From positions 186,001 through 250,000 of the forward strand of contig NC_054685.1 of the NCBI RefSeq assembly GCF_011074885.1: DNA of 64,000 bases. Direction: 5' to 3'. Numbering within the stretch: position 1 is the stretch's first letter; each line of letters opens with the position of its first letter. Position numbers and translations under genes: made by a program. Shown piece after piece: positions 38,941 through 49,370 of this stretch. This stretch comes from Brettanomyces bruxellensis (Eukaryota > Ascomycota > Pichiomycetes > Pichiales > Pichiaceae). The notes below the pieces were generated by a model that was not told where the DNA came from, did no database searches, and worked only from the letters and a program-made list of their open reading frames with translations.

Positions 38941-39950
38941 ATGTGTTAGGAAGATGTATGAGAACAGAGCCCGAAATTTAGCGCTCCTTTTGATTTATTT
39001 AACTTGGAAAGGAGCCTTTCCTTTTTTGTGCACTGTTTCCGATTTTGGGAAGCGATTCGTTGGTTGTGGTGAAGATGAATATAAAAAAATAAAAGTTTGA
39101 AAGCAAATTTGCTGTCTAATGCTTTTGTAGATCTAACGTTTCTGAAATTAAATTCCACTGGATGGCCGACGACCGGATTATGGTGAATACGGAATTGCGT
39201 GTACCTTGTTTAGAGATAGCGCTAATTTTTTTTTATTGGGAGGGGACTTTTATACTGCGCCTATGAATAAAAGTATTAAGACGTGATAGTACGAAATAAA
39301 TAGCTTAGATAATTAGAATGAAAAATCATGAATACACAAGAAACTAGAATAGGCAATTTAAATAAATAATGACCCATTTAATTATCGGGCAGGAACATGA
39401 AGTGACATGAACTTAGATAACGCATGGCAAACGTTTTTTTTTTCGATTGTCTTACAACTCTTTAGAAACGTTGACATTGAATAGAAAAGAGAAAGCGAAA
39501 GCCGATCTATTATCGATTATTAAGGTAATATTATTGAAAACATCCCGAACCGCAGGAAGAAATTAGACTAATAACAAAAATGCTTTATGTTTAGTGCTCA
39601 TTCTTTTATTTTATACATTATACATTGCGCGGAAACATCAAGGGTCCGAACTCCGGAGAATAGTGCTGAAGTTACAAAAAAAAAAAAAGGAAATAAATCC
39701 GGTTTCGCACATGCTTGAAGCCGATTGTTCCTCCATTTGGAAACCAGGAAAGCACCTGATTTCTTAATTGAGCATAGCAAAATTTGGTGACTTTTACTTG
39801 CTATGACATTCATAAACTTTACGACCAACCACGTTCAGGTATAAAAGCCAACGGTTGTCACCTTTTTCCTGTTTTAACTCTTGCGATGTAGAAGACATCG
39901 AGGTATATATATGTATAAAGTGTGATTAAACAGTTGAAACTACTGTAAAA
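38941..39950. other. ACH1/ADH intergenic region
   Basis: One kb with the ACH1 terminator and the ADH promoter. It contains A- and T-runs (for example near 39229 and 39676). No ncRNA was recognised. Frames longer than 60 codons on the minus strand have no similarity known to me. Confidence 0.45.
39840..39847 (+). promoter_or_regulatory. TATA box of the zinc alcohol dehydrogenase
   Basis: TATAAAAG lies 104-111 bp upstream of the ATG at 39951, a normal spacing for an inducible yeast gene. Confidence 0.5.
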
Positions 39951-41039
39951 ATGAAGGGATTATCTTATCTTAAACCAGGAGTTATCAAACTTCAAGATAT
40001 ACCAAAGCCAGAAATTACCTCACCAACCGATGTGATTGGGAAAGTGGTCATGACCACAATTTGCGGTTCGGATCTTCACATGATAAAAGGTGAATTAGAA
40101 TTTATCAACAAACATGCAGAAGAAACAGGAAGAGGTGTTGTTCTCGGTCACGAGGCAATAATTAAGGTTGAGGAAGTTGGCTCCTCAGTTAAGAATTTCA
40201 AAAAAAATGACGTTTGCATTATGTCCTGTACTACATGCTGTGGAAAGTGTCACTATTGTAAAGAAGGATGCCCAGCACACTGTCTCAACTCAATTGGTAT
40301 CTGCGGTTGCTATCTTGGAAGCATAATTGATGGAGCTCAAGCTGAATACGTTCGAATACCTTACGCTGATTTCTCACTTTACAAGTGTCTAAAAGGTCTT
40401 CCTTTAAGCTCATGCTTGATGTTGAGTGATATCTTGCCAACTTCGTATGAATTGGGTGTTTTGAACGGAAAAGTTAAGGAAGGTTCCACGGTCGCAATCA
40501 TTGGTGTCGGCCCAATTGGTTTAGCAGCTTTGCTTAGTGCAAAGGCCATGAAACCTGCATACATTGTGGCAATTGACTTGGATGATTCTAGATTGGAAAA
40601 GGCCAGGTCACTTGGAGCAGATTACACGGTCAATTCAGGAAAGGAGGACGTTGTGAAATTCATTCAAGGACTTCCTTCTATTGATGGAAGACTTCCTGGA
40701 GTCGATACTGTAATTGAGTGCGTGGGAAGTCCAGTCACGTTTGAACTCTGTCAAAACATCGTGGGTGTTAACGGAACTATTGCTAATGTGGGAGTTCACG
40801 GAAGACCAGCGAAGATTCTCATTGACAAATTATGGATTATGAATATCGACATTACCACTGGTCTAGTCAATTGCACGTCTACAAAAGAGCTAATGGATAG
40901 GGTGGCTGATGGAAAGTTGGATCCATCTAAACTTATTACTCACCACTTCAAACTTTCAGAGATTGAGGAAGCGTACAAAGTTTTTTCGAATGCTGCGGAA
41001 AGTAAAGCCATTAAGATTGTCATAGAAAACGATTATTAA
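39951..41039 (+). CDS. Zinc-dependent alcohol dehydrogenase, bacterial-type (FDH-like ADH2/3 subgroup)
   Basis: This encodes 362 aa. The catalytic zinc ligands lie in TTICGSDLHM (Cys near 37) and VVLGHEAIIKVEEVG (His-Glu near 66-67). The structural zinc loop CTTCCGKCHYCKEGCPAHC lies near 95-113. The NAD(P) Rossmann motif VAIIGVGPIGLAALLSA lies near 180-196, followed by IDLDD, where the Asp suggests NAD preference. The stretches GSIIDGAQAEYVRIPYADFSLY and MLSDILPTSYELGVLNGKV match the bacterial formaldehyde-dehydrogenase-like ADH subgroup more than yeast Adh1. The substrate is unknown; secondary or medium-chain alcohols are possible. Horizontal acquisition from bacteria is plausible. Confidence 0.85.
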   Translation: MKGLSYLKPGVIKLQDIPKPEITSPTDVIGKVVMTTICGSDLHMIKGELEFINKHAEETGRGVVLGHEAIIKVEEVGSSVKNFKKNDVCIMSCTTCCGKCHYCKEGCPAHCLNSIGICGCYLGSIIDGAQAEYVRIPYADFSLYKCLKGLPLSSCLMLSDILPTSYELGVLNGKVKEGSTVAIIGVGPIGLAALLSAKAMKPAYIVAIDLDDSRLEKARSLGADYTVNSGKEDVVKFIQGLPSIDGRLPGVDTVIECVGSPVTFELCQNIVGVNGTIANVGVHGRPAKILIDKLWIMNIDITTGLVNCTSTKELMDRVADGKLDPSKLITHHFKLSEIEEAYKVFSNAAESKAIKIVIENDY

Positions 41040-42397
<1,358 letters not shown>

Positions 42398-42889
42398 GTG
42401 ATGACTGTGATGCAAGAGGTTACGGGCACCTGTGAACTGTAAACATGATACTTTAGATTTATATAATGCTATCTATGCATGTTCAATATGATGTCTCTTG
42501 TATGCTTTTAGAATGATAACTAGGGAGTCGTAGAAGATTTTGGGGTATGAATCTTTTGGTATTTCGGGGGTTGGATAGAGAAGGAGAGAGGGGAAATAAA
42601 ATAAAAAAAAAATAAAAAAAAAAGAACGATGCGCAGCTGAGTGTAATCGATCAATCACTTCCTGACACAGAAAAGTTGCTAATTGGTGTAATCTTAACCA
42701 TCTCAGATGCTGGAAGAGTTAATTAAATGTGGTATTAATCACTATCGCTAATATCATCATTTTTATTAATGCCAGTTTGAATGTAAATTGGCTGTGTTGT
42801 AACATTATTGAAATTCATTTCCTCAAGATTGTGCTCAATTAATAACGTCAGCTTTCATTAATCATATTTACAATAACTGCGTACAGGCC
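42398..42889. other. Intergenic
   Basis: These 492 bp hold the ADK1 terminator and VPS26 promoter. They are A-rich, with runs near 42600-42625. No feature was recognised. Confidence 0.45.
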
Positions 42890-43810
42890 ATGTTTAGATC
42901 ACCATTAGACATTGAATTAAGGTTGGACGGGGAGGACACTAGGGAGATGGTTGATATCAAAAGTTTGAAAGGTCGTAAAGAAAGAATTCCATTATATAAG
43001 GACGGCGAGACAGTAAAAGGTCAGGTGACAGTCAGAACGAGAGACAACAAGAAGATCGAGCACATGGGCATAAAGATACAATTATTAGGAACAATTGAGA
43101 CAAAGGGAGATGGCGTTCAATCAGATGACTTTCTTTCATTGGCACATGAACTTGCCAGCCCCGGAGAAATGCGTCACCAGGAAACATTCCCATTCGAATT
43201 CAGAAATGTTGAAAAGCCATACGAAAGCTATAAAGGGATAAACGTGAAGCTTAGATACTACTTGAAAGTCACCGTTAGCCGAAAGTCTGCTGATGTTATT
43301 AGAGAGAAGGAATTATGGGTTTATCAGTATCAGAGTCAAGAACAATTGGAAAGACAGGTGGTGCAGACAACAAAGGACAAAAAGTCGGCACCTACATCAA
43401 TGGTGAAGATGGATGTTGGAATAGAAAATTGCCTTCATATTGAGTTCGAATACTCCAAGAACAGATATTCATTGAAAGATGTTATTGTGGGGAGAATATA
43501 CTTTCTGCTAGTGCGCCTCAAAATTAAGCACATGGAGCTTTCGTTGATTAGACGTGAAACATGCGGTGCCTCACCAAATCAAAAAAGTGAAAGTCAAACC
43601 ATAGTCAGATTTGAAATTATGGACGGTGCTCCTGTTCGGGGAGAGACAATCCCTATAAGGCTCTTCCTCGGGGGATTCGACTTGACACCTACATATAAGG
43701 ATGTCAACAAGAAATTTTCTACCCGAACATTCCTAAGCTTAGTTCTTATTGATGAGGATGCTAGAAGATATTTCAAGCAAAGCGAGATCATCCTTTACAG
43801 AGAAGAATAG
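42890..43810 (+). CDS. PEP8: Retromer subunit Vps26
   Basis: This encodes 306 aa. It has the arrestin-like fold of Vps26, with SPLDIELRLDGEDTREMVDI at the start, IPLYKDGETVKGQVTVR (about 34-50), the conserved HLGIKIQLLG-like segment (HMGIKIQLLGTIE, about 60-72) and RYYLKVTVSRKSADVIREKELWVY (about 121-144). Vps26 forms the cargo-recognition trimer with Vps35 and Vps29 for endosome-to-Golgi recycling of Vps10. S. cerevisiae Pep8 is longer (379 aa) through insertions; this shorter form is like other fungi and animals. The N-terminus MFRSPLDIE starts a few residues later than typical, so a tiny upstream exon is possible but was not found. Confidence 0.94.
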   Translation: MFRSPLDIELRLDGEDTREMVDIKSLKGRKERIPLYKDGETVKGQVTVRTRDNKKIEHMGIKIQLLGTIETKGDGVQSDDFLSLAHELASPGEMRHQETFPFEFRNVEKPYESYKGINVKLRYYLKVTVSRKSADVIREKELWVYQYQSQEQLERQVVQTTKDKKSAPTSMVKMDVGIENCLHIEFEYSKNRYSLKDVIVGRIYFLLVRLKIKHMELSLIRRETCGASPNQKSESQTIVRFEIMDGAPVRGETIPIRLFLGGFDLTPTYKDVNKKFSTRTFLSLVLIDEDARRYFKQSEIILYREE

Positions 43811-44116
43811 ATTTTATAAGAGTACGATTATTATTAATTTTTTTCTTGATTTGTAATGATGTTATTTTGTAGTGTCAGATCTTAAAGAAAATATGATTTG
43901 CCTTCTATGCATCTACTTGTTGATCTTCTGCGGTCTTCCAAAATATTCTGTTTGAAATTTCTCAGCGGCGTATTGTTCGGGCTATCTTGATAAGATATAT
44001 TTTATTTGAGAAAGTTTTGCAGATCACCGAGTTCCATCTAAGTTTCTTCTTAGTTCAAATATTTAAGTGTAATTCAAAGCAATCTTTGTATAATAAACAT
44101 TAACATCATTATCGGG
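43811..44116. other. Intergenic
   Basis: This 306-bp AT-rich spacer lies between VPS26 and the UFD1-domain gene. Nothing specific is seen in it. Confidence 0.45.
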
Positions 44117-46141
44117 ATGTCCAGCAATATACCCAATGGGCAGTATCTTGAGTTTTCAGATAAATTATTTTGCAACCGCTCATCCTCGAAGCAAGCTAAC
44201 CTTCCTTATTATTCAGATAAGGTCTTATTACCAGAAACAGTGTTGGAACAGTTATTGAACGAGCAGAAAGCACTTAACATCAAAAGTCTACCACATCCAT
44301 TGATATTTCGTTTGAGTACGCCTAGCAATCAATGCTATGCAGGTGTTCGAGAATTCATATCTAGTGAAGGAGAAATCGAATTACCTGGCCTTTTGGGGGA
44401 CAAGTTAGGAATATTACAGGATGCAATGAGCACACCGGTGATTGTGCAGCTAGTTAACGAGGTAAAGAGTGCAAAAAAATTAGTTTTGACTCCAGAAATG
44501 GTATATAGTCAATTTACAAGTGATCAGGACTGGAAGTGGTTTCTCGAAGCTAAGCTGACTTCATTATACACTACACTTACACAGGGAGATGACCTAATAA
44601 TAAAGGACGATAGCGCTTCTTTGCAAATATATAAACTAAAAGTTTCAAAGACTTCACCAGGTAGGACTGTCTGCATAATAGATACAGATATAGATTTAGA
44701 TATAACTCCTTTGAATAATGAAATGGCGGAGAGATTATCGGCCGGAAAGGCAAAAAGAGATGTTGAATTTCTCACAGTCAAGGTCGATGATGTTGCTACT
44801 GTTTCTGTTGAGAATTCACAGAAGTTACTTATTAATGTTACTCCAAATATTCAACAGCACGGCTTAATTATTTCTGCAGATGTGGATTTTGCCATTTCTG
44901 GAAATAGATTAATTAGTCAGGATTTATTTCTTAAATCCACTTTTTCGAAGGGTGATAAAGAGTTAATTATTAATACAGGAAACAAACTGTTGGATGGGGC
45001 AAACATTTATGTTATCCCGATGGGGAGGGAATTTGTTGAAGCCAAATTTAAGATTTGCAGTGCAGATCGAAAGATTGTGGAGGTCGATAATAAGGATAAT
45101 GAAGGGACAACTTCGCACAATTCTTCATATGTTCAATGCGCCTATTGCAAGTCTTGGATTTTAAAAAGGTCACAGTTGATGCATGAAAATTTCTGCAGAA
45201 GAAATAACATTCCATGCGATAAAGGTTGTGGAAGGGTCTTTTTAAGAAAGATTCCGGAGACTCACTGGCACTGCTGTTCAACATATGGAGATTCTACCGA
45301 ATCATTACGTCTCCATAAGGAGTATTGTCATGAAGGGCCAGTTACGTGTCCAAAATGTGATATGAAATTTTCAAATAAGCAGGAGTTATGCAGGCATAGA
45401 GATATGGAATGTCCAAAATCATTGCATGAGTGTCGCTTTTGTCATCTTATTGTTCCTAGAGGCGAGCAAACTCCTGAAACTAGACTATTAGATATGTCAG
45501 CTCATGAGTTCACATGCGGGGCTAAAACAACAGAGTGCAGAAATTGTGGAAAAGTAATTAGGAGAATGGACATGGAATCACACCATAGAATACATGAACT
45601 TGATAGAGTCAGCAGATCTGAACCAATCGTATGTTCGAACCAGAACTGTACTAGGATAATTTCACAAACAGGTGCACAGAATGTTTTTGGTTTATGCAAT
45701 GTGTGCTTTGGCCCACTTTATTCTTCAGCATATGACCCTAAGCATATTAAGTTACGTTCAAGACTTGAACGAAAATATATTATTCAGATGCAACATGGAT
45801 GTGGTAATAATTGGTGTGACAACACGTTTTGCAGGAGTTCTAAACGATTTGCATGGAAGAACCTTCAATTGTCGGATATCATCAAGTTTGTGAGGTCTGA
45901 TCTCGTACCACGAGATGTCTATGAACACCGGGAATACAACTTCTGTGTTGATGAGACAATAACAAGACAAAAGCATCTGGAGGAAACTTTGTTAGAAGTT
46001 CCAGACTTCTCAGAGTATGGCAAAGGGTGGATTTGCGAGGGGCTTAATAGTGTCTCTGCGGGTGAAGAGAATGCGAACCGGATTGTTCCCAAATTAAAAG
46101 GATGGCTAATTAAATACGGCGTCAAAAAATCTGAATACTAA
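44117..46141 (+). CDS. UFD1-domain protein with TRAF-like zinc fingers and AZUL-like C-terminus
   Basis: This encodes 674 aa. The N-terminal ~185 residues resemble the Ufd1 N domain (LPYYSDKVLLPETVLEQLL, PLIFRLSTPSNQCYAGVREFISSEGEIELP). A linker is followed by Cys/His-rich fingers at about 340-500 (CAYCKSWILKRSQLMHENFC, CPKCDMKFSNKQELCRHRD, CRNCGKVIRRMDMESHHRIH), similar to TRAF-type or RING-associated fingers. Residues about 553-600 (RKYIIQMQHGCGNNWCDNTF, then CRSS) match the AZUL zinc-binding pattern of UBE3A-type ligases (GCGN-x2-C-x2-x-FC). No HECT domain follows. It is not the essential Ufd1 of the Cdc48 complex, which is smaller and lacks the fingers. A role in ubiquitin handling is inferred only from the domains. 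Confidence 0.78.
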   Translation: MSSNIPNGQYLEFSDKLFCNRSSSKQANLPYYSDKVLLPETVLEQLLNEQKALNIKSLPHPLIFRLSTPSNQCYAGVREFISSEGEIELPGLLGDKLGILQDAMSTPVIVQLVNEVKSAKKLVLTPEMVYSQFTSDQDWKWFLEAKLTSLYTTLTQGDDLIIKDDSASLQIYKLKVSKTSPGRTVCIIDTDIDLDITPLNNEMAERLSAGKAKRDVEFLTVKVDDVATVSVENSQKLLINVTPNIQQHGLIISADVDFAISGNRLISQDLFLKSTFSKGDKELIINTGNKLLDGANIYVIPMGREFVEAKFKICSADRKIVEVDNKDNEGTTSHNSSYVQCAYCKSWILKRSQLMHENFCRRNNIPCDKGCGRVFLRKIPETHWHCCSTYGDSTESLRLHKEYCHEGPVTCPKCDMKFSNKQELCRHRDMECPKSLHECRFCHLIVPRGEQTPETRLLDMSAHEFTCGAKTTECRNCGKVIRRMDMESHHRIHELDRVSRSEPIVCSNQNCTRIISQTGAQNVFGLCNVCFGPLYSSAYDPKHIKLRSRLERKYIIQMQHGCGNNWCDNTFCRSSKRFAWKNLQLSDIIKFVRSDLVPRDVYEHREYNFCVDETITRQKHLEETLLEVPDFSEYGKGWICEGLNSVSAGEENANRIVPKLKGWLIKYGVKKSEY

Positions 46142-46297
46142 GCAGTGTTCCAGTTTATAGATGTACTATAACACTACAATATACGAAAATGTAATTCTTA
46201 CTATCACCTATATTCTCACCTTATATCAAACACTTAATATGCACTGTGGAAAATATACATCATATCCAACCTGTTTGAAAGCAATGCCTCCTAGTAA

Positions 46298-47494
46298 TCA
46301 CTTGTACAATTTCTGCACCGAAACACCTCCCTCCTCATTCTTATTCATCACCTTGGCAACTGCAAGTTCGAAGTCTTCTTGTGTAACGTGAATACGCCTT
46401 TCTCTAAGAGCATACATACCAGCTTCAGTACAAACACCTTTAATTTCGGCACCTGTACATCCATTCATTTTTTCCGCAATTTTCTTCAAGTCGATTCCCC
46501 TAGTAAGATTCATTTTCCGTGAGTGTATTTTCAAAATATCTGTCCTTGCTGCAACAGATGGTGGAGGGAACTCAATCTTCCTGTCAATTCTTCCCGGTCT
46601 GAGTAAAGCAGGATCCAATATATCCAACCTATTTGTTGCCATGATGATTTTAATATCCTTTGAAGATTCGAAACCATCCAACTGGTTCAACAATTCAAGC
46701 ATGGTTCTCTGAACTTCTGAATCTCCACCCCCTGAAGATGATTCAACTCTTGAGGATCCAATGGAATCGATTTCATCCATGAATATAATAGATGGTGCAT
46801 GCTCCCTAGCCATAACGAACAACTCCCGAACCATTCTGGAACCCTCACCAATATACTTCTGCACCAATTCAGATCCTGAAACACGAATGAACTTGCAATC
46901 AGTGTGATGAGCAACAGCCCTTGCCAAAAGAGTTTTACCCGTTCCTGGAGGACCATACAATATAACACCTTTTGGTTGTGCTATTCCCAAACTTTCAAAT
47001 AACTCTGGATGTTTCACAGGTAGCTCAATAACCTCCTTGATTTCCTTGATTTGCTTATCAAGACCGCCAATCATATCATATGTAGAATCCGGAACTTTCT
47101 CCACCATCATAAGGGAAATTAATGGATCAACTTTATTAGGAAGAATTTTATGTAGTTCATAAGTGTCACTTCTTAGGCAAACTCTTAAACCTGCCATGAC
47201 ATCCTTGATATCAATACTGTCGGCAACATTGACCACATATTTACCTTCAGGATGCACTTTCACTAACACTTTCTTCTTTCCCATAACTTTAACAACTTCT
47301 CCAACATATGAGCCAGGCTCCTGTAACAAACGAAGCTCATCTTTTAGAGATCTCACCTTGGAGTTGAGCGTATTTCTCTGTGCTTCGAGTCTTCTTAAAT
47401 TCTGTGTCTTTGCGGCAATCTGAATTTCATAATCTTGTATTTTCTGCCTGAAAAACGGCTTCACACCGCTCTCGTGCGTCACTGCTGTTGCCAT
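46298..47494 (-). CDS. RPT6: 26S proteasome regulatory ATPase Rpt6
   Basis: This encodes 398 aa, against 405 in S. cerevisiae. The N-terminal coiled coil is at about 15-65 ([20 protein letters not shown]), followed by the OB domain. In the AAA domain, Walker [20 protein letters not shown] is near residue 178, the Walker B/DEID region [16 protein letters not shown] near 233, and the second region [22 protein letters not shown]. The tail VQKLYK provides the hydrophobic-Tyr C-terminus that docks into the alpha ring of the 20S core. The stretch [24 protein letters not shown] before the AAA domain identifies Rpt6 (Sug1) among the six paralogues. A GGCAAA motif 70 bp upstream may be an Rpn4 element. 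Confidence 0.97.
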   Translation of the reverse strand: MATAVTHESGVKPFFRQKIQDYEIQIAAKTQNLRRLEAQRNTLNSKVRSLKDELRLLQEPGSYVGEVVKVMGKKKVLVKVHPEGKYVVNVADSIDIKDVMAGLRVCLRSDTYELHKILPNKVDPLISLMMVEKVPDSTYDMIGGLDKQIKEIKEVIELPVKHPELFESLGIAQPKGVILYGPPGTGKTLLARAVAHHTDCKFIRVSGSELVQKYIGEGSRMVRELFVMAREHAPSIIFMDEIDSIGSSRVESSSGGGDSEVQRTMLELLNQLDGFESSKDIKIIMATNRLDILDPALLRPGRIDRKIEFPPPSVAARTDILKIHSRKMNLTRGIDLKKIAEKMNGCTGAEIKGVCTEAGMYALRERRIHVTQEDFELAVAKVMNKNEEGGVSVQKLYK

Positions 47495-47901
47495 TCCTAT
47501 TTTCCTTCTTTACTGATAATTTATCAAAATCAAGCTTATTACGGCCAAGATTAATGTATTAAAGGCAAATTATGAGTTTGAAGCTTTGGGATAAAATTCT
47601 GTGGTGTATGTACATATGAATTAAATGCTTGATAAAACTAATCGGGCCCACTCTTTTATGCCATCCATTATACCACTTGTTTTTTTTCTTTTACTTACTA
47701 CCATCGCCTATATTCGCCACATAAAAAATTCATTGGAAAGTTACCTATTGTCCATGTGTACGGATGTATTTTATATTTCAAAGCGATGCACAAATTTCTT
47801 TCGTTCATAGTATCAAGGTACAGCATTGCAAGTGACATTATCGACAAGACAAAGATTACTAACGGGGGATTTCACAAAACTAATAGTAAAAACAAGATAG
47901 T
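47495..47901. other. Divergent spacer RPT6 / small membrane protein gene
   Basis: This 407-bp region contains the PACE-like motif. The 61-codon frame at 47625-47810 has no ATG at its start and is hydrophobic by AT composition. No other gene was recognised. Confidence 0.45.
47561..47570 (+). promoter_or_regulatory. Possible Rpn4/PACE-like element upstream of RPT6
   Basis: AAAGGCAAAT is close to the proteasome control element (GGTGGCAAA in S. cerevisiae; GAAGGCAAAA in some other yeasts). It lies about 70 bp from the RPT6 ATG. A single imperfect match is weak evidence. Confidence 0.3.
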
Positions 47902-48313
47902 ATGCCATTGAATGCGCTGAAGCGGTGCTTGCTAATTTTAATTGCAATCACATCCTTTGCATCAGCTTATGAAACTTATTGCAAATGCCAATGCGGACAG
48001 GATTATGCCATTTACACTTTAGAACATAAACAGACTTGTCGAGACTGTAATGCTAGCTTTTGCCTTTCAAAAGGGTCGGTTTTATGCAGCGGGAAAACCA
48101 AGGACGAGGCTAAAAAAGAAATTATAACTTCGTGCTTTCGTAGGTACATATTTTGAAATATGTTTGAACTGACAGAATCATTACTCTAATACTAACGTGC
48201 TTAATATCTTTTTTTTAGAGAGAGAATCGACTCGTGACATGCTGGTTATTTACGGATTTATGATTCTTATAGGGATGTTACTTCTCTTTGTAGTGGTGAA
48301 AAAGCACCTCTAG
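47902..48313 (+). CDS. Small Cys-rich type I membrane protein (spliced), function unknown
   Basis: The exons are 47902-48139 and 48219-48313, separated by a 79-nt intron (48140-48218) with branch TACTAAC and acceptor TTTTTTTTAG. The donor is GTAGGT, or alternatively GTACAT 4 nt later with a different AG. The product is 110 aa: a signal peptide (MPLNALKRCLLILIAITSFA), a lumenal domain with nine cysteines (YCKCQCGQ, TCRDCNASFC, CSGK, CF), then a transmembrane helix in exon 2 (MLVIYGFMILIGMLLLFVVV) and the short basic tail KKHL. The KKHL end loosely resembles a dilysine ER-retrieval signal. I believe similar small Cys-rich membrane proteins occur in other fungi, but I know no function. It would be missed by intron-blind annotation. 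Confidence 0.72.
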
Positions 48314-49370
48314 GACAATTATATTGATGAATGCCATGAAATTTGAATAGAATTACAATAAAATAACTTGATTAGAGCACTAACAGAGGAATTCCTGCTT
48401 AGTGTTAGATGCTTGTTTAATATGAGTATCTGGATAGCCACCAAACAGTCAACAGGATGCGTTACAGCTTCCAAAGCAAGACATCCTTACACAAATTGAA
48501 TATGCACAGCAGATATCAGATATCAGTGGCCAAAACCACTACTATTTAAAGCAGAATATTAATGGGCCCGGAATTGAACGGCTGAAAAACCAAAACATGT
48601 CGCATATGTAAGGGCATTTTAATATATAAGGATAAACTTAATCATAAATGAATTAGCTATGAGTTTACGAAAAAAAACATACTAAGGGTAGGGTAGAGTG
48701 ACTTTTAAGGGGGACGACGACCTGGTGGGATCGCTTACCATTTTCCATTCCATTTGCGTAAAAAAAAAGGATGATGAAAAAAAAAAATTGATACTTCCTA
48801 GTACGCCGGCCGCATGAAAAATTAAATACCCAGTTAAAAATTTTTTTCGCGTTTGAAAAGTCTTACGGAAATCTGGGTACCACTGAAAAAAAAGAGTAGC
48901 TTGAAAGAGAAAGAAAAAAAAAGGAAATGGGCAGAAAATAGCTTTAGTACTTTGAGGAGAGTGCTTACTGTTCTTTAAAAGCGATATCTTTACTAATACT
49001 ATCGTTAGCATACTATTGCACAATTTTTAAGATAAGTGCATAGGTGTATATATACTTACATATATATACTTTGTTTCGGGAACAATATCTACTCATAGAT
49101 ATAAATCATTTCCGATCTTCTTGCGATTAATATTGGAAGAAGAACACCTGCATTATTAGATCGAAAGGAAGCGAAGCCATACGCACACTTCTTCCCGTTA
49201 ATTTGCACCATTTTTGACTTTGTCTCATCTTTTTATTTTCTGGACCTTTGGGGATCATTGATATAAAAAACCACAAACAAAGTTTTGTCATTACTTTCAA
49301 GAGGGAGCAGACAATAAACAAAACAATTGATTCAACTTTAGATCAAGTTAGTTATCATTTGTTCAACATA
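48314..49370. other. eIF4G upstream region, about 1 kb
   Basis: This is gene-free. It contains A-runs near 48760-48790 and 48890-48925 and TATA-like ATATATAC repeats near 49048-49068. The frame of the downstream gene stays open from 49248, but without an ATG before 49371, so that extension is taken as 5' leader. Confidence 0.5.

Noticed and set aside
42700..42890. Small upstream exon for VPS26
   Set aside because: The N-terminus looks a few residues short, but no donor/branch/acceptor set could be placed convincingly.
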